A stretch of 46,043 nucleotides of DNA from a virus: positions 1-46,043 of IMG/VR virus record IMGVR_UViG_3300046004_000860; one strand, written 5' to 3'. The notes below the pieces were generated by a model. The model saw only the letters and a list, made by a program, of their open reading frames with translations. It did no database searches and was not told where the DNA came from. Position 1 is the stretch's first letter, and every line of letters begins with the position of its first letter. Position numbers and translations under genes: made by a program. Of the stretch, positions 25,202 through 31,365 are shown one piece after another.

Positions 25202-25843
25202 CTATGCCAGTTCGTTGAAATCTGCGGATTCAGTTCTTTTTGACCCCGCAACATTGCAACACTGCAACGTCCCCATAGGGTGACGTTGCGTTGCGTTGCA
25301 AATTTTGTCGCTGCGCAACGTGCAACGGGGTGCAACGTTGCACTGTGCGTTGCACGTTGCAGTGCCCAATCCGCACACGGCTGCAAGTTCAGCGCGCAAT
25401 ATTGCAACTTCGGCCTTCAGCTCCTTGTTCTCCGCACGTAGCTTTTTCATGTACGAATCGCTCGTGTGGGGGCTCCCGAGCGGTGCCAGCGTTACGTTCA
25501 GGTCTGCCTGCCCAGACTGCACCAGGTGTGCTATCCACCGGCTTTCAGCCTCGTGCCGAACCGCACCCTGCGGGTCTCCGACCTCCATCTCCTCCAGAAC
25601 GACGGCATGAATCTCCAGTGCCGACAGTCGCATCGCGGCCAGCCACCCTTCTTTCGGGGTGACCGCCCTTGCCTTGGTGCTGTGCCAATGGGAGTACAGC
25701 CTGTGCTCAATGCAGACCGATGAGCCCACGTACCTGATGCGCCCTGTGTGCGACTCGACCAGGCCGTAAACGCCAGAGGTGCCACGCCCGCCACGGCGGC
25801 GCTGCTCCCCTGACATGGCGCCTTCTAGGGTTATGGTTTTCAT
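25202..25843 (-). CDS. GIY-YIG endonuclease with Cys-rich tail (213 aa)
   Basis: The N-terminal GIY-YIG nuclease has GVYGLV at about residues 25-30, YVGSS, then RLYSHWHS and a later Glu. A coiled coil follows (YMKKLRAENKELKAEVAILR). The last 50 residues are Cys/Asn-rich (CNAQCN, CCNVA) because the DNA here is a cluster of GTTGC/GCAAC repeats. Freestanding GIY-YIG proteins nick DNA, often as mobile elements. ATG 25843 has AAAGG 8 bases upstream; the TTG at 25861 is less likely. The odd tail may be a zinc-binding region or simply read-through of a DNA site. Confidence 0.8.
   Translation of the reverse strand: MKTITLEGAMSGEQRRRGGRGTSGVYGLVESHTGRIRYVGSSVCIEHRLYSHWHSTKARAVTPKEGWLAAMRLSALEIHAVVLEEMEVGDPQGAVRHEAESRWIAHLVQSGQADLNVTLAPLGSPHTSDSYMKKLRAENKELKAEVAILRAELAAVCGLGTATCNAQCNVAPRCTLRSDKICNATQRHPMGTLQCCNVAGSKRTESADFNELA
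25248..25408. repeat. GTTGC/GCAAC pentamer cluster
   Basis: Seven GCAAC (25248, 25256, 25264, 25315, 25322, 25332, 25404) and six GTTGC (25285, 25290, 25295, 25337, 25349, 25356) lie in about 160 bases, several as TGCAAC/GTTGCA and some abutting head-to-head. This is far above expectation for a random stretch. The pattern is that of a multi-site protein-binding region (replication origin, regulator or packaging site) overlapping the 3' end of the GIY-YIG gene. Confidence 0.6.
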
Positions 25844-25854
25844 GTGGCGACCTT

Positions 25855-27831
25855 TCAGCAAATCGTGATGCAGCCATCGTCAGCGATCCAATAGGGTGCA
25901 TCGTCCCCGGTGGTCAGCGCCTCAAGCGCACGGCGCGCCCGCTGCTTGCGCGTGTCGCGCTTGTTATCGGTCGGTGCGTCCAGGCGCTTGACCGCCTCGG
26001 CCAGCACTGGGCCCACCTCGATGCCACTGTTCTGGGCGATCGCGTACTCCTGGATCACAGCGTTGACCACTTGCTCCACCGGGCCCAGTTTCTTCATCGC
26101 AATGCCACCCACGGCCGGCAGCGCTGCCTCGATGACCACGCAGCTGGTGATGGGCTCCAGATCCTCATCGACGCCGACCTTGACCACCTCGAGGTCAAAG
26201 CCCCACATCTGGCCGTCCTCGCCGTCCTTGCTCTTGGTAAGCCTCAAGCTGCGCCCTGCGACCTCGCGCACCACCTCGAGCTCTGCATCAGCGGCAGCAC
26301 GCAGACCCGACCAGCCCCGCGCCCCTTTGCTGGTGTCTTTGCCCGCGTGGTGGATCAGGATGACCATGGCGCCCGTGGCCTCGTGGATGCGCTTGCAGTG
26401 GGTGAGCGCCTTGCCCACGTCCTCGCCCGCGTTCTCGTTGGCGCCTGGCATGACCTGGGCGAACGTGTCCACGATGATGATGTCGGCCCCACCCCACGCG
26501 CGCACCGACTTCACGATGTCGACCGCGTCGGCCTTCTCCATCATGTTGGGCGCGGCGTGGATCACGCCGAAGTCCATGTCGGCCAGGTTGAACCCGTGGT
26601 GCTGGCCGTAGGCTGTCAAGCGCTTCCTGAAGCCCCCACCGCCTTCGGCCGCGATGTAGGCCACCCTGCCCTTGCGCGTCTTCTTGCCGCGCCACGGGAT
26701 GCCTCTGGCGATCGCTGCGGCCATGTCCAGCGCAATGAACGACTTGCCCGAGCCGCTGGCGCCGTACAGCACCACGAGCTCGGCCTGGGGCAGCACGTCC
26801 TTGATCACCCAGGTCGGTGTGGCGCCTTGTGAGAACTCGTGCGCAGGTATGACACCGAAGCGCAGGGGTTTGTCTGGCGCTGGTGGGGCGTCGACCAGGT
26901 CCTCGAACTCATCGGCGCCGGCGGGGCCGTTGAGGCTGATGCGTGCGCCGTACTGGTTGGCCAGGTGCACCAGGCTGCGCCCGGTTACCTGGGTGCCCCC
27001 GCCCTTGCCGAACGAGCGCCAGCGGTCCTCGTTGTACTCGCGCGAGCTGTACTTGCCCGAGCCCATGCACCACTCTTCCCAGATCTCGAACCCGGCGCCG
27101 CTGGTCTCGCAGTGGATGGCCATGCCCACCATCAGGTAGTCGTCGTAGTGCAGGTCGGTGGGCAGTGCGGCCAGGCACTCCTGAATCTGCGCCGTGGTCA
27201 GGCCCGCGGGCTCCCCACTGGTGCCGGTCTCCAGCGGCTCGGTGCTGCGCGTGAAGCGCTCGGCGTGCAGGGCACGCACGACCTCGGGCAGAGGTGCCAC
27301 GACGTCGTCATTGCCTAAGAGCTCGGTGATGTCCAGCGTGTTGCCGGTGAACGTGACAAAGCCCCGGGTGCTGAAGCACTCCATGCCGAAGTCGGTGTTG
27401 CGAATGGATTTGCCGTTGCCCAGGTCGCCTTTGAAGAAGGCCCGGATGCCCTGGCCACTGGGGGAGAACTCGGCGTAGGTGTCGCCCAGCAAGGCCTCCA
27501 CCTGGGGGTGGATCTTGCCGTCGGTGATGCAGTTGTCGAAGTCCAGTGCACAGATGCCGAACGACTGCAGTGCTGCGAAGCCCACGCCGTCGTAGCCCCG
27601 GCGCGCGGCAGCGGCCTTGGCCGCGTCGAACGTCACGAGGTTCGCTACATCCTTCGGTCCACCTTGTTCACCGTGACGTTTGCCGCCGTTGGCGTAATAC
27701 GGAACTTTGCGGGGTTTGCCGCCCCCGGGGACGGCCTCGAAGCGCCAGATCACCCAGGCGGGCAGATCACGAATGGCAGCAGGGGCTTCGACGTTGCGTA
27801 AGTGTGGGGTGATGTGTGCAACGTTGCTCAT
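25855..27831 (-). CDS. Primase-helicase: PrimPol-like N-terminus and RepA-like ATPase (658 aa)
   Basis: The N-terminal part resembles a bifunctional primase/polymerase domain (ICALDFDNCI near 95, FSPSGQGIRAFFKG). A middle PriCT-like segment follows (YDDYLMVGMAIHCETSGAGF). The C-terminal half is a RepA/DnaB-type ATPase with Walker A GASGSGKS near 355, Walker B IIIVDTFAQV and an LIHHAGKD motif. It should prime and unwind DNA with the phage polymerase. It begins 166 bases after the regulator operon, a gap rich in inverted repeats. GGGGTA stands about 8 bases before the ATG. Confidence 0.88.
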   Translation of the reverse strand: MSNVAHITPHLRNVEAPAAIRDLPAWVIWRFEAVPGGGKPRKVPYYANGGKRHGEQGGPKDVANLVTFDAAKAAAARRGYDGVGFAALQSFGICALDFDNCITDGKIHPQVEALLGDTYAEFSPSGQGIRAFFKGDLGNGKSIRNTDFGMECFSTRGFVTFTGNTLDITELLGNDDVVAPLPEVVRALHAERFTRSTEPLETGTSGEPAGLTTAQIQECLAALPTDLHYDDYLMVGMAIHCETSGAGFEIWEEWCMGSGKYSSREYNEDRWRSFGKGGGTQVTGRSLVHLANQYGARISLNGPAGADEFEDLVDAPPAPDKPLRFGVIPAHEFSQGATPTWVIKDVLPQAELVVLYGASGSGKSFIALDMAAAIARGIPWRGKKTRKGRVAYIAAEGGGGFRKRLTAYGQHHGFNLADMDFGVIHAAPNMMEKADAVDIVKSVRAWGGADIIIVDTFAQVMPGANENAGEDVGKALTHCKRIHEATGAMVILIHHAGKDTSKGARGWSGLRAAADAELEVVREVAGRSLRLTKSKDGEDGQMWGFDLEVVKVGVDEDLEPITSCVVIEAALPAVGGIAMKKLGPVEQVVNAVIQEYAIAQNSGIEVGPVLAEAVKRLDAPTDNKRDTRKQRARRALEALTTGDDAPYWIADDGCITIC

Positions 27832-27856
27832 GCACTACCCCAGGCGTTGATGGACA

Positions 27857-27971
27857 TTTGGCGCTTTCAAGAAAGGCACCTAGGTGGAGGCTGGGCGAAA
27901 GCGCCAACCTCCCCCGCGTGTACGGGTTCCCAGCCCCCACCTAGGGGCACACGTTAATTTCGGTTGGCGCT
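27857..27971. repeat. Nested inverted repeats upstream of the primase gene
   Basis: A 17-base arm at 27879-27895 matches its inverse at 27929-27945 with one mismatch. Around and inside it lie TTTGGCGCTTTC (27857-27868), its inverse GAAAGCGCCAAC (27897-27908) and GGTTGGCGCT (27962-27971). The whole 27832-27997 gap has no coding signal. It may combine a terminator for the regulator operon with an operator or origin for the primase gene. Confidence 0.6.
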
Positions 27972-27997
27972 CAGACTTTAGCAGAACGTAAACGGCG

Positions 27998-28171
27998 CTA
28001 CACCTTGACGCCGAACTTGCGCAGGTAGACCCCGCTGAACTCGACCTCGCCACGGGCCCTGGACAAGGCCGTGAACTCGCACACCCAGTGCATGCGCTCA
28101 CGGCGCAAGAGCACGATGACGTTGCCGCTGGGCAGCAACACCCGCATGCCTGAGTGCAGGGTGGTGATCAC
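27998..28171 (-). CDS. Small regulator-operon protein (57 aa)
   Basis: GTG 28171 overlaps the TGA of the preceding membrane protein (GTGA) with GAGGAG just upstream. The product starts VITTLHSGMRVLLPSGNVIV and ends FSGVYLRKFGVKV, a compact beta-rich, basic protein. No family is recognised. The longer open frame to 28477 is antisense-like composition in another gene's territory and was rejected as the start. Confidence 0.6.
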   Translation of the reverse strand: MITTLHSGMRVLLPSGNVIVLLRRERMHWVCEFTALSRARGEVEFSGVYLRKFGVKV

Positions 28172-28275
28172 TCCTCGTACCGCCCGTTGGCGGCCATGAG
28201 TGCTGCCACGAAGAAACCGACCATGAATCCGGTCCACATCCCGAACAGCAACGTCATACCGAGCATCAACGTCAT
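28168..28275 (-). CDS. Tiny membrane protein (35 aa)
   Basis: ATG 28275 opens MTLMLGMTLLFGMWTGFMVG, continuing FFVAALMAANGRYEE: a single Met/Phe-rich hydrophobic helix with a charged end. Both ends overlap neighbours (ATGA with the Cro-like gene, GTGA with the 57-residue gene). Function unknown; it could be a small inner-membrane effector. Confidence 0.65.
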   Translation of the reverse strand: MTLMLGMTLLFGMWTGFMVGFFVAALMAANGRYEE

Positions 28276-28601
28276 ACCGGCAGCTCCATTTGGCGGGGGT
28301 CAACAATCGGGAAGTCCGAGACCACGGCGCGCGGTCCCAAGCATTTGGCTGCGTACTGGCAGCTACGGCAGGCCTCGCACAGATCCGTGCGGTAGACCTT
28401 GGGCAGACGGCCCTTGCTGTGCTTGTGCATCTCGGCGGTGGCCGCCTCGATCGCGCCCGCTCGAGCTGCGCTCGCATCGCGGTGGCCGCCGGCGTATTGG
28501 TAGAGGTTGCCGCGGGTCGTGCCGACGTGGCGGGCCAGGGTCTCTTGCTCGTCAGCGGTGGCCGCAGCCATCCAGGCCTTCATGGGGGTAATGGTTTTCA
28601 T
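28272..28601 (-). CDS. Cro-like HTH regulator with C-terminal cysteine cluster (109 aa)
   Basis: It starts MKTITPMKAWMAAATADEQE and contains LARHVGTTRGNLYQYAGGHR, a Cro/YdaS-type helix-turn-helix. The C-terminal part carries CEACRSCQYAAKC, a C-x2-C-x2-C-x5-C cluster that could hold zinc or an Fe-S centre. It lies in the leftward operon next to the CI-like gene, the position of cro in lambdoid phages. ATG 28601 overlaps the upstream stop (ATGA), and MKTIT is also the start of the GIY-YIG protein, both with the same codons. Confidence 0.72.
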   Translation of the reverse strand: MKTITPMKAWMAAATADEQETLARHVGTTRGNLYQYAGGHRDASAARAGAIEAATAEMHKHSKGRLPKVYRTDLCEACRSCQYAAKCLGPRAVVSDFPIVDPRQMELPV

Positions 28602-29065
28602 TCTGTTACGTCCACGTAAACGGTCGTTGGGGTGTACGGGAAGGTGATAGGAACCAGGCTGTCCTTGTTGGTGTAGCAAGATCCAGAAGGTTCGCGGAAC
28701 ACCCTGCCGTCCAGGTCATAGGCCTGGCCGTCGAAGCGGTCGGCACTCTTGAATACATGGCTGCAGCGGTTGTTTTGGAATACACCCGGACCGACCTCGT
28801 TCCACTCGCTGTCCTCACCGGTCAGCGGTCGCAGGGGCTTATACGCAAGCAGCTTGTCCAAGCACTGGCGGGCGTAACTAGCACTGAAGCCGCTATGGCC
28901 ATGCGTGCCAAACACCAAGATCATCTCGCGCAGCTGCTGGTTCATCAGCTCCTGCATTTCGTCGCCATTCGGGGCGGGGAGCTCGCGGTCGGCGTGGGCG
29001 AGCAGGTTTCCTGGCTGCTGGCGCAGAACGCGATAGCACAGGCCGAGTTTTTGTTTAAGGTTCAT
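28598..29065 (-). CDS. First gene of the leftward operon, hypothetical (155 aa)
   Basis: It starts MNLKQKLGLCYRVLRQQPGN and contains CSHVFKSADRFDGQAYDLDG, then VYVDVTE at the end. It is soluble, with no recognisable catalytic motif. Proteins with the CxxVFK...DGxAYDxxG pattern occur in other phage early regions without known function. No ribosome-binding site precedes ATG 29065, and an extended -10 (TGCTAAACT) lies 8 bases upstream, so the message may be leaderless. Confidence 0.7.
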   Translation of the reverse strand: MNLKQKLGLCYRVLRQQPGNLLAHADRELPAPNGDEMQELMNQQLREMILVFGTHGHSGFSASYARQCLDKLLAYKPLRPLTGEDSEWNEVGPGVFQNNRCSHVFKSADRFDGQAYDLDGRVFREPSGSCYTNKDSLVPITFPYTPTTVYVDVTE

Positions 29066-29131
29066 GGCCTGCAGTTTAGCAGTCTGTAAAGGGATTGCAG
29101 CAAGCTGCTATGGTTTGCTACCCTGCGCCGT
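29066..29131. promoter_or_regulatory. Divergent control region of the switch
   Basis: Sixty-six bases separate the two oppositely oriented operons. On the minus strand an extended -10 TGCTAAACT (29081-29073) places the start of transcription at or next to ATG 29065. On the plus strand TGCTACCCT (29116-29124) with TTGCAG at 29095-29100 (18-base spacing) does the same for ATG 29132. Two imperfect palindromes, TTTAGCAGTCTGTAAA (29075-29090) and GCAGCAAGCTGC (29097-29108), overlap these elements and are operator candidates. Confidence 0.55.
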
Positions 29132-29548
29132 ATGCCCATCTCCGTGTACAAAACGCGCCGGGAAAACCTGCGCAAGCTGATGACCGAATGGGGTGGGCCC
29201 ACCTCCCTGTCCAAGAAGCTGGGCCACTCCAACGGCAGCTACATCGCCCAGCTGGCCGGGCCCCACCCTTCCAGGGAAGTGTCCGAGAAGGTCGCCCGTG
29301 AGATCGAGGCCACGCTCGGGCTGCCCACCGGCTGGATGGACCAGGCCCACGACGGCAACCGCAAGGTCGACGACGAGACCCTGGCCATGTGCGTGGGCGC
29401 GGTGGCCGCTGCGGTTCGTGATGCCGGTCTCAAACCGGATTCCAAGACCTATGGCACGCTTGTACAGCTGGCCTATGAGCACACTAAGCTCACGGGCCGC
29501 GTTGACGAAAATTACATCCAACGGCTAGTGAGGTTGACAGGGAAATGA
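29132..29548 (+). CDS. CI-like HTH repressor (138 aa)
   Basis: The N-terminal XRE-type DNA-binding domain has LRKLMTEWGGPTSLSKKLGH, then SNGSYIAQLAG, and REVSEKVAREIEATLGLPTG. The C-terminal helical part (LAMCVGAVAAAVRDAGLKPD) may dimerise. It lacks the Ser-Lys LexA-type protease domain of lambda CI, so it would not be cleaved by RecA. It is transcribed away from the Cro-like operon, and no ribosome-binding site precedes its ATG, as for leaderless repressor messages. It could be lysogenic or simply an early-gene switch. Confidence 0.78.
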   Translation: MPISVYKTRRENLRKLMTEWGGPTSLSKKLGHSNGSYIAQLAGPHPSREVSEKVAREIEATLGLPTGWMDQAHDGNRKVDDETLAMCVGAVAAAVRDAGLKPDSKTYGTLVQLAYEHTKLTGRVDENYIQRLVRLTGK

Positions 29549-29703
29549 TGACCGACCAAGAGATCAAGCAGCGCATCGCCTACCTGGTAGAGCACGGCGG
29601 CATCTGTGACGATCCATTAGTAGACATCCGCAGAGACATTCGCATCCTCTACGTCCTGCTCGGCCTGGTGGCCGTGTTCGAGTTCATCGAACTGTTCATG
29701 TAA
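29545..29703 (+). CDS. Small C-terminally anchored membrane protein (52 aa)
   Basis: ATG 29545 overlaps the repressor stop (ATGATG). The product has a soluble charged head (MMTDQEIKQRIAYLVEHGGI) and a C-terminal hydrophobic helix (ILYVLLGLVAVFEFIELFM). Co-expression with the repressor suggests a regulatory or superinfection-related role; this is inferred. Confidence 0.65.
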   Translation: MMTDQEIKQRIAYLVEHGGICDDPLVDIRRDIRILYVLLGLVAVFEFIELFM

Positions 29704-29724
29704 TCGGTTGCGTTGCGCCTAAAG

Positions 29725-29749
29725 ACCCGGCTTTTCAGTCGGGTTTTAT
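29725..29749 (+). terminator. Intrinsic terminator after the repressor operon
   Basis: ACCCGGCT and AGTCGGGT form an 8-bp stem with one G-T pair around a TTTC loop, followed by TTTATT. It separates the repressor unit from the early operon promoter at 29763. Confidence 0.75.
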
Positions 29750-29762
29750 TGCGCCAATGTTT

Positions 29763-29778
29763 TAGCATCTGCTACAAT
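29763..29778 (+). promoter_or_regulatory. Early promoter with palindromic operator
   Basis: TAGCATCTGCTA is a perfect TAGCA-N2-TGCTA palindrome whose last two bases begin the -10 TACAAT (29773-29778), preceded by TG at 29770-29771 (extended -10). No good -35 is seen. It drives the gene set starting at 29805. Confidence 0.7.
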
Positions 29779-29804
29779 TTGTCCATCAACAACGAAAGCA
29801 CCAA

Positions 29805-30035
29805 ATGGACTACGCAGCAAACCTCGCTCTCTTCCTCCTTGAAAAGACCGGTACCGTGTTTGGCCGCTGGGTGGGCAAGCTGACCGCTACAGAGCAGCGC
29901 GCCCTGTTTGGCCGCTGCATCGGCAAAGGCCGCATCGTGATCGACGGCGAAGAGGAGACCATCAGCAACTTGGTGTCGGTCTGCTTTGGCCGGGACTACG
30001 ACTACCGAAACGTGACTAAGTGGGGTGTGCTGTGA
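29805..30035 (+). CDS. Early hypothetical protein (76 aa)
   Basis: It encodes MDYAANLALFLLEKTGTVFG, with ATEQRALFGRCIGKGRIVID and a C-terminal RDYDYRNVTKW. It is soluble, with no known motif. It is the first gene after the repeated promoter/operator, a typical place for a phage protein that takes over the host. The ribosome-binding site is weak (GAAAG). Confidence 0.6.
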   Translation: MDYAANLALFLLEKTGTVFGRWVGKLTATEQRALFGRCIGKGRIVIDGEEETISNLVSVCFGRDYDYRNVTKWGVL

Positions 30036-30352
30036 GCACCACCAAACGCCTGACCAAGGCCTTCAGCGATGCCATCCCGTTGGGCCCACACCCAGCCCCA
30101 CACTCCGAATGGATCTCGGTGCGCCTGGACTTTGTGCAAGAGGCCATCGACCACCTTGACTGGCTGGAGAAGGGCAATGCCGAGTGGCGCGCCGAATACC
30201 AGCGCACCGCAAAACATGCAGAGGCAGCACACGCCACGGCTCGAGTCGCCATCGCCCATCTGGAAAAGGTGCTCAACGGTTGCCGCAACGCAGTCGAGCA
30301 ACAAGCAGCAGACACCGCAGCACGCGACTGGCTGGCGTCGATTGGAGCCTGA
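30032..30352 (+). CDS. Early hypothetical protein, helical (106 aa)
   Basis: GTG 30032 overlaps the upstream TGA (GTGA). The product is almost entirely helical with long Ala/Glu/Arg-rich stretches (RTAKHAEAAHATARVAIAHL) that could form a coiled coil. No family recognised. Confidence 0.6.
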   Translation: MSTTKRLTKAFSDAIPLGPHPAPHSEWISVRLDFVQEAIDHLDWLEKGNAEWRAEYQRTAKHAEAAHATARVAIAHLEKVLNGCRNAVEQQAADTAARDWLASIGA

Positions 30353-30354
30353 TC

Positions 30355-30666
30355 ATGGCCATGAAATTCAAAGCCCTCATCAACGGCGAGCGCAAGGAGA
30401 TCCCGGCGCGCCGTTTCTCCCACTACGTCGACAACGTCCGCTTCTGGTTTGCCGTCCACCCATCCACCCAGTTCGTCGGCCAGCTCACCGTGTCGCACTG
30501 GGAGTCGGGCAAGGCCGTGTGCCACATCGACAACCTGACCCGCATTGCCGGTGTCGGCATGTCGGACCCCGACCTGGGCCGCGCCCAGATCAACAAACTG
30601 GTCGGCCGTGTCGGCGCCATCAAAGTTTCCACCACGCTGCGCGAAGCAGAGAAAGCAAGCCAATGA
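30355..30666 (+). CDS. Early hypothetical protein (103 aa)
   Basis: It starts MAMKFKALINGERKEIPARR and contains RFWFAVHPSTQFVGQLTVSH, with beta-strand character in the first half and a helical end. The start 2 bases after the previous stop and the 4-base overlap with the next gene place it in the early operon. Function unknown. Confidence 0.6.
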   Translation: MAMKFKALINGERKEIPARRFSHYVDNVRFWFAVHPSTQFVGQLTVSHWESGKAVCHIDNLTRIAGVGMSDPDLGRAQINKLVGRVGAIKVSTTLREAEKASQ

Positions 30667-30872
30667 AAACAACCATCCAAGAAACCCCGGCCTACCGGCT
30701 GGACATCGATCTTGAGCGCGGTGCCCATGGCACCTCGCTCAAACTGATCAGCTTCGTGCCGACGGCACGCCGCCCCGAGGAGCAGGTCAAGTTCCAGGCT
30801 TTGCTGTCGGATACCGAGCTAAATAAATTGCAAAAAGTTTTGTCTGAAGCTGTAGCAGACGCTACAATCTAA
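30663..30872 (+). CDS. Early hypothetical protein (69 aa)
   Basis: ATG 30663 overlaps the previous stop (ATGA). It encodes MKTTIQETPAYRLDIDLERG, then SLKLISFVPTARRPEEQVKF and a short C-terminal helix. It is small, acidic-to-neutral and soluble. No family is recognised. The promoter and operator for the next gene overlap its last codons. Confidence 0.55.
   Translation: MKTTIQETPAYRLDIDLERGAHGTSLKLISFVPTARRPEEQVKFQALLSDTELNKLQKVLSEAVADATI
30840..30868 (+). promoter_or_regulatory. Promoter with palindromic operator before the nuclease/SSB set
   Basis: TTGTCT (30840-30845) and TACAAT (30863-30868) are spaced by 17 bases, a good sigma70 arrangement. TAGCAGACGCTA (30853-30864) is the phage palindrome with one mismatch and again shares TA with the -10. 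It lies inside the 3' end of the preceding gene. Confidence 0.65.
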
Positions 30873-30897
30873 TTTACCAACCACGAAAGGAAATGCT

Positions 30898-31365
30898 GTG
30901 ATCCAAATCACCCTCAACTTCACCTCGATAGAGGCAGCCCGTGCCGCCCTGCTCGAGATCCCCGAGAGCTCCCTGGTAGCAAGTGCTACGCCTGCAAAGG
31001 TGGAAGCCCCAAAGCCTGTAAAAGCGGAGGCCCGTGCTGCTACCCAGCCTGCCCCCGCGACGGCTACGACGACCCCGAAGGCTTCTGCGAAGGCCGAGAC
31101 TGCTGCGGAATCCCCTTCTGAGGGAAAGCCTGCTGCAGCGGCTACCCCCGCTGCACAGCCTGCTTCTTCGCCGAAGCCCTCCGACTCAGTCGACTACCCT
31201 ACTTTGCAGAAAGCGGTGTTCGCCCTGGCAGGCAAGAGTCGTGAAGCTGCTGCAGCGGTTGCTGGTTCCTTCGGCGTGAAGACGTTCAAGGAGCTGCCCG
31301 AAGCCAAGTGGGCCGACGCCCTGGCCGCCGTGTCCGACAAGCTGGCCGAGCTCGAGGCTGCGTAA
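30898..31365 (+). CDS. Ala/Pro/Lys-rich linker protein (155 aa)
   Basis: GTG 30898 has AAAGGAAA upstream. The N-terminus MIQITLNFTSIEAARAALLE is a short folded head, residues about 30-100 are a low-complexity Ala/Pro/Lys/Thr linker, and the C-terminus (LQKAVFALAGKSREAAAAVA, VKTFKELPEAKWADALA) is a helical domain. Together with the SSB and nuclease genes that follow, it may tether replication or recombination proteins; this is inferred from neighbours. A further perfect TAGCAAGTGCTA lies at 30977-30988 inside the gene. Confidence 0.6.
   Translation: MIQITLNFTSIEAARAALLEIPESSLVASATPAKVEAPKPVKAEARAATQPAPATATTTPKASAKAETAAESPSEGKPAAAATPAAQPASSPKPSDSVDYPTLQKAVFALAGKSREAAAAVAGSFGVKTFKELPEAKWADALAAVSDKLAELEAA
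30977..30988. promoter_or_regulatory. Intragenic operator-like palindrome
   Basis: TAGCAAGTGCTA is a perfect TAGCA-N2-TGCTA palindrome but is followed by CGCC, not by the AAT needed for a -10 element. It could be an auxiliary repressor site downstream of the 30840 promoter. Confidence 0.4.

Noticed and set aside
25189-25407. N-terminal extension of the HTH gene to 25407
   Set aside because: The extension runs through the GTTGC cluster and overlaps the GIY-YIG tail. ATG 25188 has its own AGGAG and begins where HTH-protein-like sequence begins.
28172-28477. Upstream extension of the 57-residue protein to 28477
   Set aside because: The extension is Arg/Pro-rich out-of-frame translation of the Cro-like gene; the GTGA overlap at 28171 gives a natural start.
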